Assembly: GCA_051453625.1 (NCBI GenBank)
Contig: JBOZIK010000001.1
Location: 212,518,363 to 212,562,670, forward strand
Length of the DNA stretch: 44,308 nucleotides
Source: Welwitschia mirabilis
Taxonomy: Eukaryota > Gnetophyta > Gnetopsida > Welwitschiales
Reading direction: 5' to 3'
Made by a program: the position numbers and the translations under genes. Shown piece after piece: positions 43,536 to 44,308 of the stretch (positions are counted from its first letter, which is position 1; each line of letters starts with the position of its first letter). The notes under the pieces are model-generated. The model was given only the letters and a program-made list of their open reading frames with translations. It did no database searches and had not been told where the DNA came from.

Positions 43536-44265
43536 NNNNNNNNNNNNNNNNNNNNNNNNNNNNNNNNNNNNNNNNNNNNNNNNNNNNNNNNNNNNNNNNN
43601 NNNNNNNNNNNNNNNNNNNNNNNNNNNNNNNNNNNGAGGAAGAACAACATAAAATGAGGTTAAGAGTAGGAATTGAGCCCATTCCTCTTTTCAACCTTCT
43701 TATTCTTCCCCTCTTATTTTCAAACTTCATATAGAAAAGATACTAAAAGCTTTTCACATTTTAGGAATTACACCTCATTTAGACAAACTTCTCACAATCA
43801 TTTCTATTAATTCCATCCATCTCCCATTAATTACTACAAAGAACAACCATATTCCATTAACTACTATGAGGAAGAAAATGATCCAATAATAATTGAGAAA
43901 ATGATAAAGAACTAGGAAAATACCAATAAAAACCTAGAAAATTTGGTTGAGATCTTATAACAAATACAAACACTAGGTTTTTTTTGCAATATGAAAACTC
44001 AAACCTATTCTTCTACATCATACTTTAAGGAAAATAAGAATAACTTATAAACAAATGATAATAATTCTTGTTTTTAAAAATAAAATGAAATTTTGGATTA
44101 AACTTCAACATCCTACTCATTAGAAGATGAGCAAAGGGGAGATAACAATAACTCAACTCAATCTTTCAATAATAGAGATGAGCATGACCATTCATTAGAT
44201 GATGATATTGAGGTATTAGATTATATTCTTAGCATTCATTTAGTATTAAATAATCTAGATGAAGA
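42898..44265 (+). repeat. ~640-bp duplicated block abutting gap (pair 3)
   Basis: 42,898-43,535 matches 43,636 to about 44,265, sharing GAACAACA, AAAATGATG/AGGTT, CTACTATGAGGAAG, CTTCAACATCCTACTCATTA and GGGGAGATAACAATAACTCA. This pair is more diverged than pair 1. Again the left copy ends at the gap and the right copy begins after it. Confidence 0.92.
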
Positions 44266-44308
44266 ATCCACTTAAGAAAAATATAAAAATTCTTTAGTCT
44301 ATAATAAA

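Overview
This window looks like an intergenic-rich stretch of a large plant nuclear genome. It holds one convincing protein-coding gene, a two-exon RAB GTPase of the plant RABA5 (Rab11-like) type at 11,358-13,084. That gene and its immediate flanks (about 10.69-14.7 kb) have visibly higher G+C than the rest. Almost everything else is very AT-rich, full of stop codons, and reads as old transposable-element debris: Gypsy and Copia LTR retrotransposons, RTE-like and L1-like LINEs, and tRNA-derived SINEs. A huge, slowly purged, methylation-eroded repeat fraction would fit a gymnosperm or another large-genome seed plant. This placement is inference; no organism-specific marker was seen.

Layout. 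0-9 kb: AT-rich repeats, including a minus-strand RTE-like LINE reverse transcriptase (about 3.05-4.70 kb), short minisatellites and a plus-strand retroelement gag-like fragment (7.5-8.1 kb). 9.07-10.47 kb: a cluster of tRNA-derived SINE copies on both strands. 10.69-13.1 kb: promoter region and RABA5 gene. 13.1-15.5 kb: low-copy-looking flank with no recognised gene. 15.5-17.3 kb: 3' part of an LTR with a 247-bp internal duplication, followed by an initiator-tRNA-Met-type primer-binding site and a gag-like leader. 17.46-28.94 kb: an old Gypsy layer bounded by two direct LTR-like copies. Inside it are a plus-strand integrase remnant, an L1-like LINE fragment, a second SINE cluster and an oppositely oriented Gypsy RNase H-integrase remnant.

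From 28,937 a minus-strand Copia element (LTR, polypurine tract, then RT and RNase H at 33.76-35.17 kb) interrupts the right Gypsy LTR copy. This Copia element is itself interrupted by a solo LTR with a perfect 5-bp target duplication (33,221-33,688). Further right are a minus-strand Gypsy RT fragment (about 36.0-36.2 kb), an unassigned AT-rich stretch, and the 5' end of a plus-strand Athila/Tat-like Gypsy element (LTR, PBS, leader, gag-like repeats; 39.45 kb to the window end).

In that last region, three successive 100-N gaps are each flanked by the same sequence on both sides. This pattern suggests unmerged contig overlaps or repeat-driven scaffolding more than biology. No CRISPR array, operon, rRNA or functional tRNA gene was seen. 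The repeats do not act with the RAB gene in any pathway; the interest lies in the nesting history, the SINE families and the assembly signature. Nothing here convincingly amounts to a new functional biological system.
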